From Streptomyces sp. NBC_01750 (GTDB lineage: Bacteria > Actinomycetota > Actinomycetes > Streptomycetales > Streptomycetaceae), in contig NZ_CP109137.1 of NCBI RefSeq assembly GCF_035918095.1, forward strand, positions 4,528,001 to 4,592,000: a DNA stretch of 64,000 nt, read 5' to 3'. Below are positions 44,917 through 53,616 of this stretch, in pieces (the first letter of the stretch is position 1; the number at the start of each line of letters is the position of its first letter). The notes under the pieces are model-generated. The model saw only the letters and a list, made by a program, of their open reading frames with translations, did no database searches and was not told the origin of the DNA. The position numbers were made by a program, and so were the translations under genes.

Positions 44917-45786
44917 ATGGACTCCTACGAGGACGAGGACGTCGAACGCGCCAGGAGTCTGAGCTCCCGGCCTCGGCCCGGCGACCCTCCCCAGCCTGCT
45001 GACCAGCCCGAATCCCAGCCCGAGACCGATTATCGGTCCGAGTCCGAGTCCGAGTCCCTGGGCGAGTCCGAGTCCCGGTCCGATCAACAGCCCCGGTCCG
45101 AATCCCGGTCCGAGCCCGCGCCTGCCACTGGCATGGCGGCGCTTTCCCTCCCCTACCAGGTGGCCGCCGCCGTCTCCCTCGCGATCGTCGGCGCCCTCGC
45201 CTGCGTCCACCTGGCCATGGTGTTTCTGCATGTCGCCCCTTCCAACACCGTGACCAAGCAGTACGGCGAGGCGGTCGACGGCTGGGTCTATCCCGAGTTC
45301 GAGCAGAACTGGAAGCTCTTCGCCCCCAACCCGCTCCAGCAGAACGTCGCCGTGCAGGTCAGGGCCGAGTACACCGTCTCCGACGGCAGCCGCAGGAGCA
45401 GCGACTGGATCGACCTCACCGCCGAGGACGCCGGAGCGATCCGCGGCAACCTCCTCCCCAGCCATGTCCAGCAGAACGAGCTGCGCCGGGGCTGGGACTT
45501 CTACGTCAATTCACACGACAACGACAACCGCCCCAACGGCCTGCGAGGCCAGCTCTCCGAGAGCTATGTCCGCCGCATCGTGATGCAGCGACTGGAGACG
45601 CACGATATGGGCGGTCCCGTCGAGCGCATCCAGCTCAGGTCTTCGACCCGCTCGGTCAAGGCCCCGCAGTGGAGTGACGAGAAGATAGACACCCGCCCCG
45701 TCCACCGGGTCCTCCCCTGGTGGACGGTGACCGCCGTGGATCTGCCCGGGGGAGTCCGTAACGGTCGTACGGAGGCGGGGACGTGA
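44917..45786 (+). CDS. DUF5819 family membrane protein
   Basis: A 289-aa protein. Residues 1-72 are an acidic, repetitive tail rich in SES and RSES units. One membrane helix lies at residues 80-104 (VAAAVSLAIVGALACVHLAMVF). The extracytoplasmic DUF5819 domain follows, with YPEFEQNWKLFAPNPLQQNV. It is coupled by 4 nt to the HTTM gene, a constant pairing in Streptomyces. Function unknown; perhaps it works with the HTTM protein in a membrane carboxylase- or lipid-related reaction. An exact DnaA box (44878-44886) is in its upstream region. Confidence 0.88.
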   Translation: MDSYEDEDVERARSLSSRPRPGDPPQPADQPESQPETDYRSESESESLGESESRSDQQPRSESRSEPAPATGMAALSLPYQVAAAVSLAIVGALACVHLAMVFLHVAPSNTVTKQYGEAVDGWVYPEFEQNWKLFAPNPLQQNVAVQVRAEYTVSDGSRRSSDWIDLTAEDAGAIRGNLLPSHVQQNELRRGWDFYVNSHDNDNRPNGLRGQLSESYVRRIVMQRLETHDMGGPVERIQLRSSTRSVKAPQWSDEKIDTRPVHRVLPWWTVTAVDLPGGVRNGRTEAGT

Positions 45787-46979
45787 ATCACACAGTCGAC
45801 GGCAGGGTCGCCCGCACCGTCCAGCGCGTCACCTCCACCGCACTCGGCCCGTACCAGAGCGCGACGATACGGATCGGCTTCGCCGCCGGCTGGCTGCTCT
45901 TCCTCCTGCGCGAGCTGCCCAACCGGCACGAGATGTACGGGCCCGACAGTCCGTGGAGCTGGGAGATGTCGCGGCAGCTCATCGCGGGCAATGACTCTTT
46001 CACCGCGCTCATGTGGTCGGACAGCACCCTCTGGTTCGAGATCGTGTACGGCGTCGCCGTGCTGTCCAGCCTGCTGCTCATACTGGGCTGGCGTACCCGC
46101 ACCATGTCCGTACTCTTCATGATCGGCGTTCTGTCACTGCAGAACCGCTCCATCTTCATGGGCGACGGCGGCGACAACGTCATCCATCTGATGGCGATCT
46201 ATCTGGTCCTGACGCGTTGCGGACAAGTCTGGTCCCTGGACGCGCGCCGGGCGGCGCGGGCCGCGGCCGTCGCTGTCCCCGGCCTGCCACCTCGCGACCG
46301 GGTCGGGCCCGTGCTCTGGGTGGTGCTGGGATTCGGCCTGGTCAGCGCCACTTTTCTGAACCAGACCGGCTCCTTGATACTGCTGCTTCTCTGGGGACTG
46401 TGGGTGGCACAGGGGCTGTGGTGGATGGTGAGCCGGTACGCCCAGTACAGCGAGCCGCGCAGCCTGCTGGATGTTCTCGCCAACCTCGCGCACAACGCCG
46501 CGCTCGTCGTGATCATGGCCGAGGTCTGTCTGATCTATGCGACGGCCGGCTGGTACAAGATCCAGGGTTCGCGCTGGCAGGACGGCACTGCGCTCTACTA
46601 CCCGCTCAAGCTCGATTACTTCACGCCGTGGCCTGCCCTCTCCGACCTGCTGGCCTCAGGCGGCGTGATGGTGATGGTCCTGACGTACGGCACGGTCATC
46701 GTGCAGGTCGCCTTCCCCTTCACTCTCTTCAACCGGCGCGTCAAGAACGTCCTGCTGGCGGCCATGATGATGGAGCACGCAGCGATCGCCGTGCTGCTCG
46801 GGCTGCCGTTCTTCTCGCTCGCGATGATCGCTGCCGACGCGGTCTTCCTGCCGACCGCCTTCCTGGTCTGGCTCGGCGGCCGGGCCGTGCGGGGGCGGGA
46901 CCGGATGTTCTCGCGGGTGGATCCGGCGCCGCGGCAGCGGCGGGGAAGCCAGGAGCAGCCCCGTACGCTCGTCGGGTGA
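45783..46979 (+). CDS. HTTM domain membrane protein
   Basis: A 398-aa polytopic protein with about eight membrane helices, of the HTTM family (horizontally transferred transmembrane domain, shared with vitamin K-dependent gamma-glutamyl carboxylase). Recognisable blocks: YQSATIRIGFAAGWLLFLL, WRTRTMSVLFMIGVLSLQNR, MGDGGDNVIHLMAIYLVLTR and YKIQGSRWQDGTALYYPLKL. The real reaction of bacterial members is mostly unknown. It overlaps DUF5819 (4 nt) and the next gene (GTGA), so the three are one operon. Confidence 0.88.
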   Translation: MNHTVDGRVARTVQRVTSTALGPYQSATIRIGFAAGWLLFLLRELPNRHEMYGPDSPWSWEMSRQLIAGNDSFTALMWSDSTLWFEIVYGVAVLSSLLLILGWRTRTMSVLFMIGVLSLQNRSIFMGDGGDNVIHLMAIYLVLTRCGQVWSLDARRAARAAAVAVPGLPPRDRVGPVLWVVLGFGLVSATFLNQTGSLILLLLWGLWVAQGLWWMVSRYAQYSEPRSLLDVLANLAHNAALVVIMAEVCLIYATAGWYKIQGSRWQDGTALYYPLKLDYFTPWPALSDLLASGGVMVMVLTYGTVIVQVAFPFTLFNRRVKNVLLAAMMMEHAAIAVLLGLPFFSLAMIAADAVFLPTAFLVWLGGRAVRGRDRMFSRVDPAPRQRRGSQEQPRTLVG

Positions 46980-47653
46980 GTAGCACCGAGGAACCGATTC
47001 AGTACGACGAGGCCGCCTTCTTCCAGGGCAAGCAGAGCGTCCCGGCCGAGGTCGGCGTCGGGTCGCACCCGAGGCCGTGGCCGCAGGAGGCGCGGTACGA
47101 CCCGGAGCTGCTGGCCGAGGGCGACCGGCGCAATGTGGTCGACGAGTACCGGTACTGGACGCGCGAGGCGATCGTCGCCGACCTGGACACACGGCGACAC
47201 GACTTCCATGTGGCCGTGGAGAACTGGGGTCACGACTTCAACATCGGTTCCGTGGTGCGTACCGCCAACGCCTTCCTGGCGAAGGAGATCCACATCGTCG
47301 GCCGCCGGCGCTGGAACCGGCGCGGGGCCATGGTCACCGACCGGTACCAGCATGTGCGGCACCACCCGGACACCGAGTCACTGACCACCTGGGCTGCGGC
47401 CAAGGGTCTGCCGATCATCGGGATCGACAATCTGCCGGGATCGGTGCCGCTGGAGCGGACCGAGCTGCCACGGCGGTGCGTGCTGCTCTTCGGGCAGGAG
47501 GGCCCCGGACTGACGGAGGAGGCGCGCAAGCACGCGGCGATGGTGTGCTCGATCGCGCAGTTCGGCTCGACCCGCTCGATCAACGCGGGTGCGGCGGCGG
47601 CAATCGCGATGCATGCGTGGGTGCAGCGGTACGCGGAGGTCCCGTCCCCGTAG
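46976..47653 (+). CDS. SpoU/TrmH family RNA 2'-O-methyltransferase
   Basis: A 225-aa SPOUT methyltransferase. The N-terminal extension (residues 1-70) precedes the SPOUT domain. The domain motifs are NIGSVVRTANAFLAKEIHIV, LLFGQEGPGLTEEARK (motif 2) and SIAQFGSTRSINAGAAAAIA (motif 3, the SAM knot). The substrate is a tRNA or rRNA ribose. The start is GTG 46976 overlapping the HTTM stop. Confidence 0.93.
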   Translation: MSSTEEPIQYDEAAFFQGKQSVPAEVGVGSHPRPWPQEARYDPELLAEGDRRNVVDEYRYWTREAIVADLDTRRHDFHVAVENWGHDFNIGSVVRTANAFLAKEIHIVGRRRWNRRGAMVTDRYQHVRHHPDTESLTTWAAAKGLPIIGIDNLPGSVPLERTELPRRCVLLFGQEGPGLTEEARKHAAMVCSIAQFGSTRSINAGAAAAIAMHAWVQRYAEVPSP

Positions 47654-47674
47654 GGGCATGTGTGAGCGGCGGCG

Positions 47675-47712
47675 AGGCCGTGCCCCGTACCCCGTCCTAT
47701 GGGGCACGGCCT
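47675..47712. terminator. bidirectional terminator between the methyltransferase and paaN
   Basis: Perfect arms AGGCCGTGCCCC and GGGGCACGGCCT enclose a 14-base loop in the convergent gap. Confidence 0.85.
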
Positions 47713-47733
47713 GTTCTACCGCCACATCCGCCG

Positions 47734-49395
47734 TCACGCCTGGCGGCGGACCTCCACCACACGGAATCGGTTCGAGACGAACGCACCGTCGCACAGTGCC
47801 GCGTTCGCCGCCGGGTTGCCGCCCGAGCCGTGGAAGTCGGAGAACGCCGCAGTCTGGTTGACGTACACCCCGCCCGTCAGATTCAGCGACAGCTGCGCCG
47901 ACTCGTCCAGGCAGATGTCCTCGATCGCGCGCTCCGTCTCCGCCGAGGTGGTGTACGCGCCGACCGTCATCGCGCCCTTTTCGCGGATCGTGCGCCGAAG
48001 CAGCTCCAGCGCGTCCGCCGTCGAGTCCACGCCCACCGCGAACGACACCGGGCCGAAGCACTCCGACATGTACACCGCTTCGGCGTCGGGCTTGGCGCCG
48101 TCGAGCTTGACGACGACCGGCGTACGGACGACAGCGTCCGGGAAATCGGGGTTGGCGATCTTCCGTGACGGAAGAGCCACTTCACCCAGTCCGGAGGCCG
48201 CCTCCAGGCGCCCCTTCACATCGGGGTTGACCAGCGCACCCAGCAGGGCGTTAGCCCGCGCGTCGTCGCCGAGCAGACCGCCCACCGAGGCCGCGACATC
48301 GGCGACCACCTCGTCGTACGACTTGGGCCCGGCGTCCGTCGTGATGCCGTCCCTCGGGATGAGGAGGTTCTGCGGGGTGGTGCACATCTGGCCGCTGTAC
48401 AGCGACAGCGAGAAGGCCAGGTTGGAGAGCATCCCCTTGTAGTTGTCGGTGGAGTCGATGACGACGGTGTTGACGCCGGCCTTCTCGGTGTAGACCTGGG
48501 CCTGGCGGGCATTGGCCTCCAGCCAGTCGCCGAAGCCGGTCGACCCCGTGTAGTCGATGATCTTGATCTCGGGGCGTACCGCGAGGGTCTTGGCGATCCC
48601 TTCGCCCGGAAGCTCGGCGGCCAGACAGACCAGGTTCGGATCGAAGCCCGCCTCGGAGAGCACCTCGCGGGCCACGCGCACCGTGAGCGCGAGCGGCAGA
48701 ATCGCGCGGGGGTGCGGCTTGACCAGGACAGGGTTGCCGGTGGCCAGCGAGGCGAACAGCCCCGGGTAGCCGTTCCACGTGGGGAAGGTGTTGCAGCCGA
48801 TCAGCAGGGAGATGCCGCGCCCCGCCGTGGTGAAGGTCTTCCGCAGCTCCAGCGGGTCGCGCTTGCCCTGCGGCTTGGACCACTCGGCGGCGGCCGGCGT
48901 GCGGGTCTGCTCCGCGTAGGCGTATGCGACGGCCTCCAGGCCGCGGTCCTGGGCGTGCGGGCCGCCCGCCTGGAACGCCATCATGAAGGCCTGGCCGCTG
49001 GTGTGCATCACCGCGTGCGCGAATTCATGGGTGCGGGCGCTGATGCGGGACAGGATCTCCACGCAGACCAGCGCCCGCGTCTCGGGGCCGGCCTCGCGCC
49101 AGGCGCCCATGCCCGCGCGCATCGCGGGCAGCAGAACATCCAGGTCCGGGTGCGGATACTCGATGCCCAACACCGGGCCGTACGGCGAGACTTCGCCGCC
49201 CGTCCAGCCGTCCGTGCCTGGCTGGTCCAGCTCGAAGCGGGAGTCGCGAAGGGCCTCGAAGGCCGCGAGTCCGTCGGCCGGCGCGGTGTCGCCGTAGGCC
49301 TTGGGGTGCTCGGGATGCGGGGACCAGTACGCGCGGGTGCGGATCGCCTCGAGGGCCTGGTCGAGCGTGGGCCGGTGGGTCTCGGTCAGCTGCAT
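47734..49395 (-). CDS. paaN: PaaN, aldehyde dehydrogenase-like phenylacetate degradation protein
   Basis: A 553-aa protein with an aldehyde dehydrogenase fold, acting on the ring-opened semialdehyde-CoA in phenylacetate breakdown. NAD-binding region LLIGCNTFPTWNGYPGLFAS; the catalytic Cys is in SLYSGQMCTTPQNLL. There is no hydratase (MaoC) domain, so this is the stand-alone PaaN type, and another hydrolase is needed for ring opening. It is divergent from the 3-hydroxyacyl-CoA dehydrogenase gene over a shared PaaR operator. Confidence 0.92.
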   Translation of the reverse strand: MQLTETHRPTLDQALEAIRTRAYWSPHPEHPKAYGDTAPADGLAAFEALRDSRFELDQPGTDGWTGGEVSPYGPVLGIEYPHPDLDVLLPAMRAGMGAWREAGPETRALVCVEILSRISARTHEFAHAVMHTSGQAFMMAFQAGGPHAQDRGLEAVAYAYAEQTRTPAAAEWSKPQGKRDPLELRKTFTTAGRGISLLIGCNTFPTWNGYPGLFASLATGNPVLVKPHPRAILPLALTVRVAREVLSEAGFDPNLVCLAAELPGEGIAKTLAVRPEIKIIDYTGSTGFGDWLEANARQAQVYTEKAGVNTVVIDSTDNYKGMLSNLAFSLSLYSGQMCTTPQNLLIPRDGITTDAGPKSYDEVVADVAASVGGLLGDDARANALLGALVNPDVKGRLEAASGLGEVALPSRKIANPDFPDAVVRTPVVVKLDGAKPDAEAVYMSECFGPVSFAVGVDSTADALELLRRTIREKGAMTVGAYTTSAETERAIEDICLDESAQLSLNLTGGVYVNQTAAFSDFHGSGGNPAANAALCDGAFVSNRFRVVEVRRQA

Positions 49396-49449
49396 GAAGG
49401 ACCAACTCCTCGTCGAGCTGGGCAGGGAAGGATTGACAGAGTTAGAGTA

Positions 49450-49467
49450 ACCGAACGATCGGTCGGT
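49450..49467. promoter_or_regulatory. PaaR operator between paaN and paaH
   Basis: ACCGAACGATCGGTCGGT is a near-perfect palindrome, identical to the reverse complement of the paaA site. It lies 55 nt from paaN and 52 nt from paaH. Confidence 0.8.
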
Positions 49468-49518
49468 ACAAGGGGGCCTGTCAAACCTGTGGACAACTCA
49501 TCGGGGAGGATCACTCCC

Positions 49519-51048
49519 ATGACCGCCATCGAGCCCATCGACGCCATCGACGAGAGCCGTACCGTCGCCGTCGTCGGCGCCGGCACCATGGGGCAGGGCA
49601 TCGCCCAGGTCGCCCTCGTTGCCGGACATCCCGTACGTCTCTACGACGCCGTTCCCGGACGGGCGGCCCAGGCCGCGGAAGCCATCGGCGCGCGCCTCGA
49701 CCGGCTGGTCGAGAAGGGCCGGATGGACGCCGCCCAGCGCGACGCGGCTCGCGCGCGGCTGCATCCGGCCGCCGATCTTGCCGAGCTCGCCGACGCGGCG
49801 CTCGTCGTCGAGGCGGTTCTCGAGCAACTGGCGGTCAAGCAGGAGCTGTTCACGGCGCTGGAGAAGATCGTCGCGGACGACTGCCTGCTCGCCACCAACA
49901 CCTCCTCACTCTCCGTCACGGCCGTCGCCGGCGCCCTGGAGCGCCCCGGCCGCTTCGTCGGACTGCACTTCTTCAATCCGGCACCCCTGCTCCCCCTCGT
50001 CGAGGTCGTCAGCGGCCATGCGACCGACGAGGAGACGGCCACGCGCGCGTGGGCGACGGCGGCGGCCTGGGGCAAGACCCCGGTGCGCTGTGCCGACACC
50101 CCTGGTTTCATCGTCAACCGCGTCGCCCGCCCCTTCTACGCGGAAGCCTTCGCGGTGTACGAGGAGCAGGGCGCCGATCCCGCCACCATCGACGCGGTGC
50201 TCAGAGAGTCCGGTGGCTTCAGAATGGGCCCCTTCGAGCTCACCGATCTGATCGGCCAGGACGTCAACGAGGCCGTCACACGTTCGGTCTGGGAGTCCTT
50301 CTTCCACAGCCCCAAGTTCCTCCCTTCCCTCACGCAGCGCCGTCTCGTCGAGGCGCGCCGTCTGGGCCGGAAGTCCGGCCACGGCTGGTTCTCGTACGCG
50401 GAAGGGGCGACGAAGCCCGCGCCGCACACCGCGGAGCCGGCGGACGCCCCCGAGTCCGTCGTGGTCGAGGGCGATCTGGGGGCCGCCGGTGAGCTGATAG
50501 CGATGATCAGCGACGCGGGCATCGTGGTGCGGCACGAGGACGAGGACAAGGGAACGCGGCTGTTGCTGCCCAGCGGAGGCCAGCTGGTCCTCGCCGACGG
50601 CCAGACATCCGCCGAATTCCGGGATGTCGTCTACTTCGATCTGGCACTCGACTACCGGTCCGCGACCCGGATCGCCCTGTCCGCCGCCGACAGCGTCCAG
50701 GAGCAGACGCTCAAACAGGCGACCGGCCTCTTCCAGGCGCTCGGCAAGCAGGTCAGCGTCATCGGTGACGTACCGGGCATGATCGTCGCCCGTACCGTCG
50801 CGATGCTCGGCGACCTGGCACTGGACGCGGTCGCCAAGGGGGTCGCGACCGCGGAGGACATCGACACGGCGATGCGCCTCGGGGTCAACTACCCCCTGGG
50901 ACCGGTCGAATGGAATGCAAAGCTCGGACCGGACTGGGCGTGGGAACTGCTCGGCAACCTTCATGCGAGCGTGCCGACCGGACGCTACGCCCGGTCTCTC
51001 GCCCTCCATCAGTGGTCGTACGAGACCTCACAGGAGGACGCCTCATGA
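49519..51048 (+). CDS. paaH: 3-hydroxyacyl-CoA dehydrogenase, PaaH type
   Basis: A 509-aa NAD-dependent enzyme oxidising 3-hydroxyadipyl-CoA in the phenylacetate pathway. The Rossmann motif is VVGAGTMGQGIAQVAL; the dehydrogenase domain has NTSSLSVTAVAGAL, FVGLHFFNPAPLLPLVEVV and DTPGFIVNRVARPFYAEA. A second 3HCDH-like C-terminal unit (from 390) has DVPGMIVARTVAMLGDLALD and NYPLGPVEWNAKLG. This double arrangement is usual for PaaH. ATG 49519 follows GGGGAGGATC. It is coupled to the TetR gene by a 4-nt overlap. Confidence 0.93.
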   Translation: MTAIEPIDAIDESRTVAVVGAGTMGQGIAQVALVAGHPVRLYDAVPGRAAQAAEAIGARLDRLVEKGRMDAAQRDAARARLHPAADLAELADAALVVEAVLEQLAVKQELFTALEKIVADDCLLATNTSSLSVTAVAGALERPGRFVGLHFFNPAPLLPLVEVVSGHATDEETATRAWATAAAWGKTPVRCADTPGFIVNRVARPFYAEAFAVYEEQGADPATIDAVLRESGGFRMGPFELTDLIGQDVNEAVTRSVWESFFHSPKFLPSLTQRRLVEARRLGRKSGHGWFSYAEGATKPAPHTAEPADAPESVVVEGDLGAAGELIAMISDAGIVVRHEDEDKGTRLLLPSGGQLVLADGQTSAEFRDVVYFDLALDYRSATRIALSAADSVQEQTLKQATGLFQALGKQVSVIGDVPGMIVARTVAMLGDLALDAVAKGVATAEDIDTAMRLGVNYPLGPVEWNAKLGPDWAWELLGNLHASVPTGRYARSLALHQWSYETSQEDAS

Positions 51049-51638
51049 CCACCGCCAAGCGCGACACCTACACCCCCGAGACGCTGCTGACCGTCGCCGT
51101 CCGGATCTTCAATGAGCGCGGGTACGACGGCACGTCCATGGAGCATCTCTCCAAGGCGGCCGGCATCTCGAAGTCCTCGATCTATCACCATGTCGCGGGC
51201 AAGGAGGAGCTCCTGCGCCGTGCGGTCAGCCGGGCGCTCGACTCGCTCTTCGCGATCCTCGACGAGCCGGGCGCCGTACGGGGACGGGCCATCGAGCGGG
51301 TCGAGTATGTGACCCGGCGCACCGTGGAGGTGCTGATGGCCGAGCTGCCCTATGTGACGCTGCTGCTGCGCGTACGGGGCAACACCAAGACCGAGCGGTG
51401 GGCGATGGAGCGGCGCCGCGAGTTCGACCAGCGGGTCGCCGACTTGCTCAAGGCGGCCGCGGCGGACGGCGACCTCCGCACGGACATGGACATCCGGCTG
51501 GCGACCCGACTGCTCTTCGGCATGGTGAACTCCCTGGTGGAGTGGTACCGGCCGCATGCGGGTGGCGGCTACGACGGCGACCAGGTCGCCGAGGCGGTCG
51601 TACGACTGGCCTTCGACGGGCTGCGGACGGACTCCTAG
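51045..51638 (+). CDS. paaR: TetR/AcrR family regulator, probable PaaR
   Basis: A 197-aa repressor. N-terminal helix-turn-helix: AVRIFNERGYDGTSMEHLSK, then AAGISKSSIYHHVAGKEELL. The C-terminal domain has helices for a ligand, presumably phenylacetyl-CoA. Its operon position (after paaH) and the three matching palindromes before paaA, paaN/paaH and the oxoacid dehydrogenase operon suggest it controls all of them and itself. Confidence 0.88.
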   Translation: MTTAKRDTYTPETLLTVAVRIFNERGYDGTSMEHLSKAAGISKSSIYHHVAGKEELLRRAVSRALDSLFAILDEPGAVRGRAIERVEYVTRRTVEVLMAELPYVTLLLRVRGNTKTERWAMERRREFDQRVADLLKAAAADGDLRTDMDIRLATRLLFGMVNSLVEWYRPHAGGGYDGDQVAEAVVRLAFDGLRTDS

Positions 51639-51721
51639 AGCCGGCCGGTGCCCAGTGCGCCGACCTGTGGCCGTGGCTCATTGTGCCGGCCGGCCCACTG
51701 AACCCGCCGGGTCCACCGGGT

Positions 51722-52264
51722 CTACAGCAGCGGCTCGGTGTCCGGGGGCGGCTCCGCGATCTGCCCCGGGCCCGGATCGAGATCCGTCTCCTCGAAGACC
51801 AGCAGCGTGCGCGTGGACAGCACTTCCGGGATGGACTGGAGCCTGGTCAGGACGAGCTCGCGCAGCGTGCGGTTGTCCGGGGTGTGCACCAGCAGGAGTA
51901 CGTCGAAGTCTCCGCTGACCAGCGCGATGTGGGTGGCGCCGGGCAACGCCTGCAGCTGCTCGCGCACCGTGCGCCAGGAGTTCTGCACGATCTTGAGCGT
52001 GATATAGGCGGAAGCCCCCTGACCTGCCCGTTCATGGTTCACACGCGCGCTGAAGCCGCGGATCACACCGTCGTCGATGAGCCTGTTGATACGGGCGTAG
52101 GCGTTCGCGCGGGAGACGTGGACCCGTTCGGCCACGGAGCGTATCGAGGCGCGGCCGTCCGACTGCAGGATGCGCAGGATGTCTCGGTCGATGGCGTCGA
52201 GCGGTCGCGGCGGAGGTGCCTGCTCCGCGCGGTCACCGCTCTCGGCCATTTGTTCAGCTGCCAT
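51722..52264 (-). CDS. Lrp/AsnC family regulator
   Basis: A 180-aa regulator. The helix-turn-helix is LDAIDRDILRILQSDGRASIRSVAE (in two pieces: LDAIDRDILRILQSDG and RVHVSRANAYARINRL). The C-terminal RAM/AsnC domain has ALVSGDFDVLLLVHTPDN, and an acidic Pro-rich tail ends the chain. It is divergent from the E1 alpha gene, so it probably senses amino or oxo acids and controls that operon (BkdR/PdhR-like role). Confidence 0.9.
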   Translation of the reverse strand: MAAEQMAESGDRAEQAPPPRPLDAIDRDILRILQSDGRASIRSVAERVHVSRANAYARINRLIDDGVIRGFSARVNHERAGQGASAYITLKIVQNSWRTVREQLQALPGATHIALVSGDFDVLLLVHTPDNRTLRELVLTRLQSIPEVLSTRTLLVFEETDLDPGPGQIAEPPPDTEPLL

Positions 52265-52365
52265 ATCCCCCCGCCTCCCTGGCATGGACGACCTGTCTCC
52301 ATCTCAGGCTGTGGAGAACCGTTTGTCCACAGGCTGAAGGCGCCTGTAGCCAAAATGCGTCCACG

Positions 52366-52383
52366 ACCGAACAATCGGTAGGT
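52366..52383. promoter_or_regulatory. PaaR-like operator before the oxoacid dehydrogenase operon
   Basis: ACCGAACAATCGGTAGGT matches the 49450 site at 16 of 18 positions. It lies 79 nt before the TTG start of the E1 alpha gene and 102 nt from the Lrp start. An exact DnaA box is at 52323-52331. Confidence 0.55.
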
Positions 52384-52461
52384 GAGGCGCGACACACTCG
52401 CGCCACTTCGTCATTGCTTTGTCATTGCTTTCGTCGTCGCTCCCACGAGGAGGTGCTCGCG

Positions 52462-53616
52462 TTGAGAAAGAGCAGCATGACGGTCCAGGAGCTGCCCGGT
52501 GCCGCTGCCGCCTACCGGCCCACCCCGCCCCCGGCGTGGAAGCCCCGTACCGACCCCGCGCCACTGCTCCCGGACCCGGAGCCGTACCGCGTGCTCGGCA
52601 CTGACGCCGCGGCCGGCGCCGACCCCGAGCTGCTGCTGCGGCTGTACGCGGAGCTGGTGCGCGGCCGCAGGTACAACGTCCAGGCGACAGCCCTGACAAA
52701 GCAGGGCAGGCTGGCCGTCTACCCGTCGAGCACCGGGCAGGAGGCGTGCGAGGTGGCGGCCGCACTAGCGCTGGAGGAGCGGGACTGGCTCTTCCCCAGC
52801 TACCGCGACACCCTCGCGGCCGTGGCGCGCGGTCTCGACCCCGTACAGGCGCTGACGCTGCTGCGCGGCGACTGGCACACCGGCTACGACCCGCGTGAGC
52901 ACCGCATAGCGCCCCTGTGCACGCCGCTGGCCACGCAGCTGCCGCACGCCGTGGGCCTGGCGCACGCCGCGCGGCTCAAGGGCGATGACGTTGTCGCGCT
53001 CGCCATGGTCGGCGACGGCGGCACCAGCGAGGGCGACTTCCACGAGGCGTTGAACTTCGCCGCCGTGTGGCGGGCCCCCGTGGTCTTCCTCGTCCAGAAC
53101 AACGGCTTCGCCATTTCGGTGCCGCTGGCCAAGCAGACCGCAGCCCCTTCGCTGGCCCACAAGGCCGTGGGGTACGGCATGCCCGGTCGGCTCGTCGACG
53201 GCAACGACGCGGCCGCGGTGCACGAGGTGCTCGGCGAGGCCGTGGCGCGGGCCAGGCGCGGTGGCGGTCCTACGCTCATCGAGGCCGTGACGTACCGCAT
53301 CGACGCGCATACGAACGCCGACGACGCGACCCGCTACCGGGGCGAGAGCGAGGTCGAGACCTGGCGTGCACACGATCCGATCCGGCTGCTGGAGCGGGAG
53401 TTGACGGAGCGAGGGCTGCTCGACGAGGACGGCATACGGGCGGCTGCCGAGGCGGCCGAGACGATGGCCGCGGAGCTGCGCGACGGGATGAACGCAGACC
53501 CGGTGCTCGACCCGATGGACCTTTTCGAGCATGTCTACGCCGAGCAGACGAGCCAGCTGCGGGAGCAGGCGGCACTACTGCGGGCCGAGCTGGACGCGGA
53601 GGGAGAGGCGCGATGA
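52462..53616 (+). CDS. pdhA: 2-oxoacid dehydrogenase E1 component, alpha subunit
   Basis: A thiamine diphosphate enzyme subunit of about 384 aa that decarboxylates pyruvate or branched-chain oxoacids. The ThDP motif is GDGGTSEGDFHEALNFAAVW to NNGFAISVP (starts GDG, ends NN). The phospho-loop region is YRIDAHTNADDATRYR. TTG 52462 is chosen since GAGGAGG sits 8 nt upstream; ATG 52477 (MTVQELPGAA) is the alternative. It overlaps the beta gene by 4 nt. Pyruvate versus branched-chain specificity is not settled by sequence alone. Confidence 0.9.
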   Translation: MRKSSMTVQELPGAAAAYRPTPPPAWKPRTDPAPLLPDPEPYRVLGTDAAAGADPELLLRLYAELVRGRRYNVQATALTKQGRLAVYPSSTGQEACEVAAALALEERDWLFPSYRDTLAAVARGLDPVQALTLLRGDWHTGYDPREHRIAPLCTPLATQLPHAVGLAHAARLKGDDVVALAMVGDGGTSEGDFHEALNFAAVWRAPVVFLVQNNGFAISVPLAKQTAAPSLAHKAVGYGMPGRLVDGNDAAAVHEVLGEAVARARRGGGPTLIEAVTYRIDAHTNADDATRYRGESEVETWRAHDPIRLLERELTERGLLDEDGIRAAAEAAETMAAELRDGMNADPVLDPMDLFEHVYAEQTSQLREQAALLRAELDAEGEAR

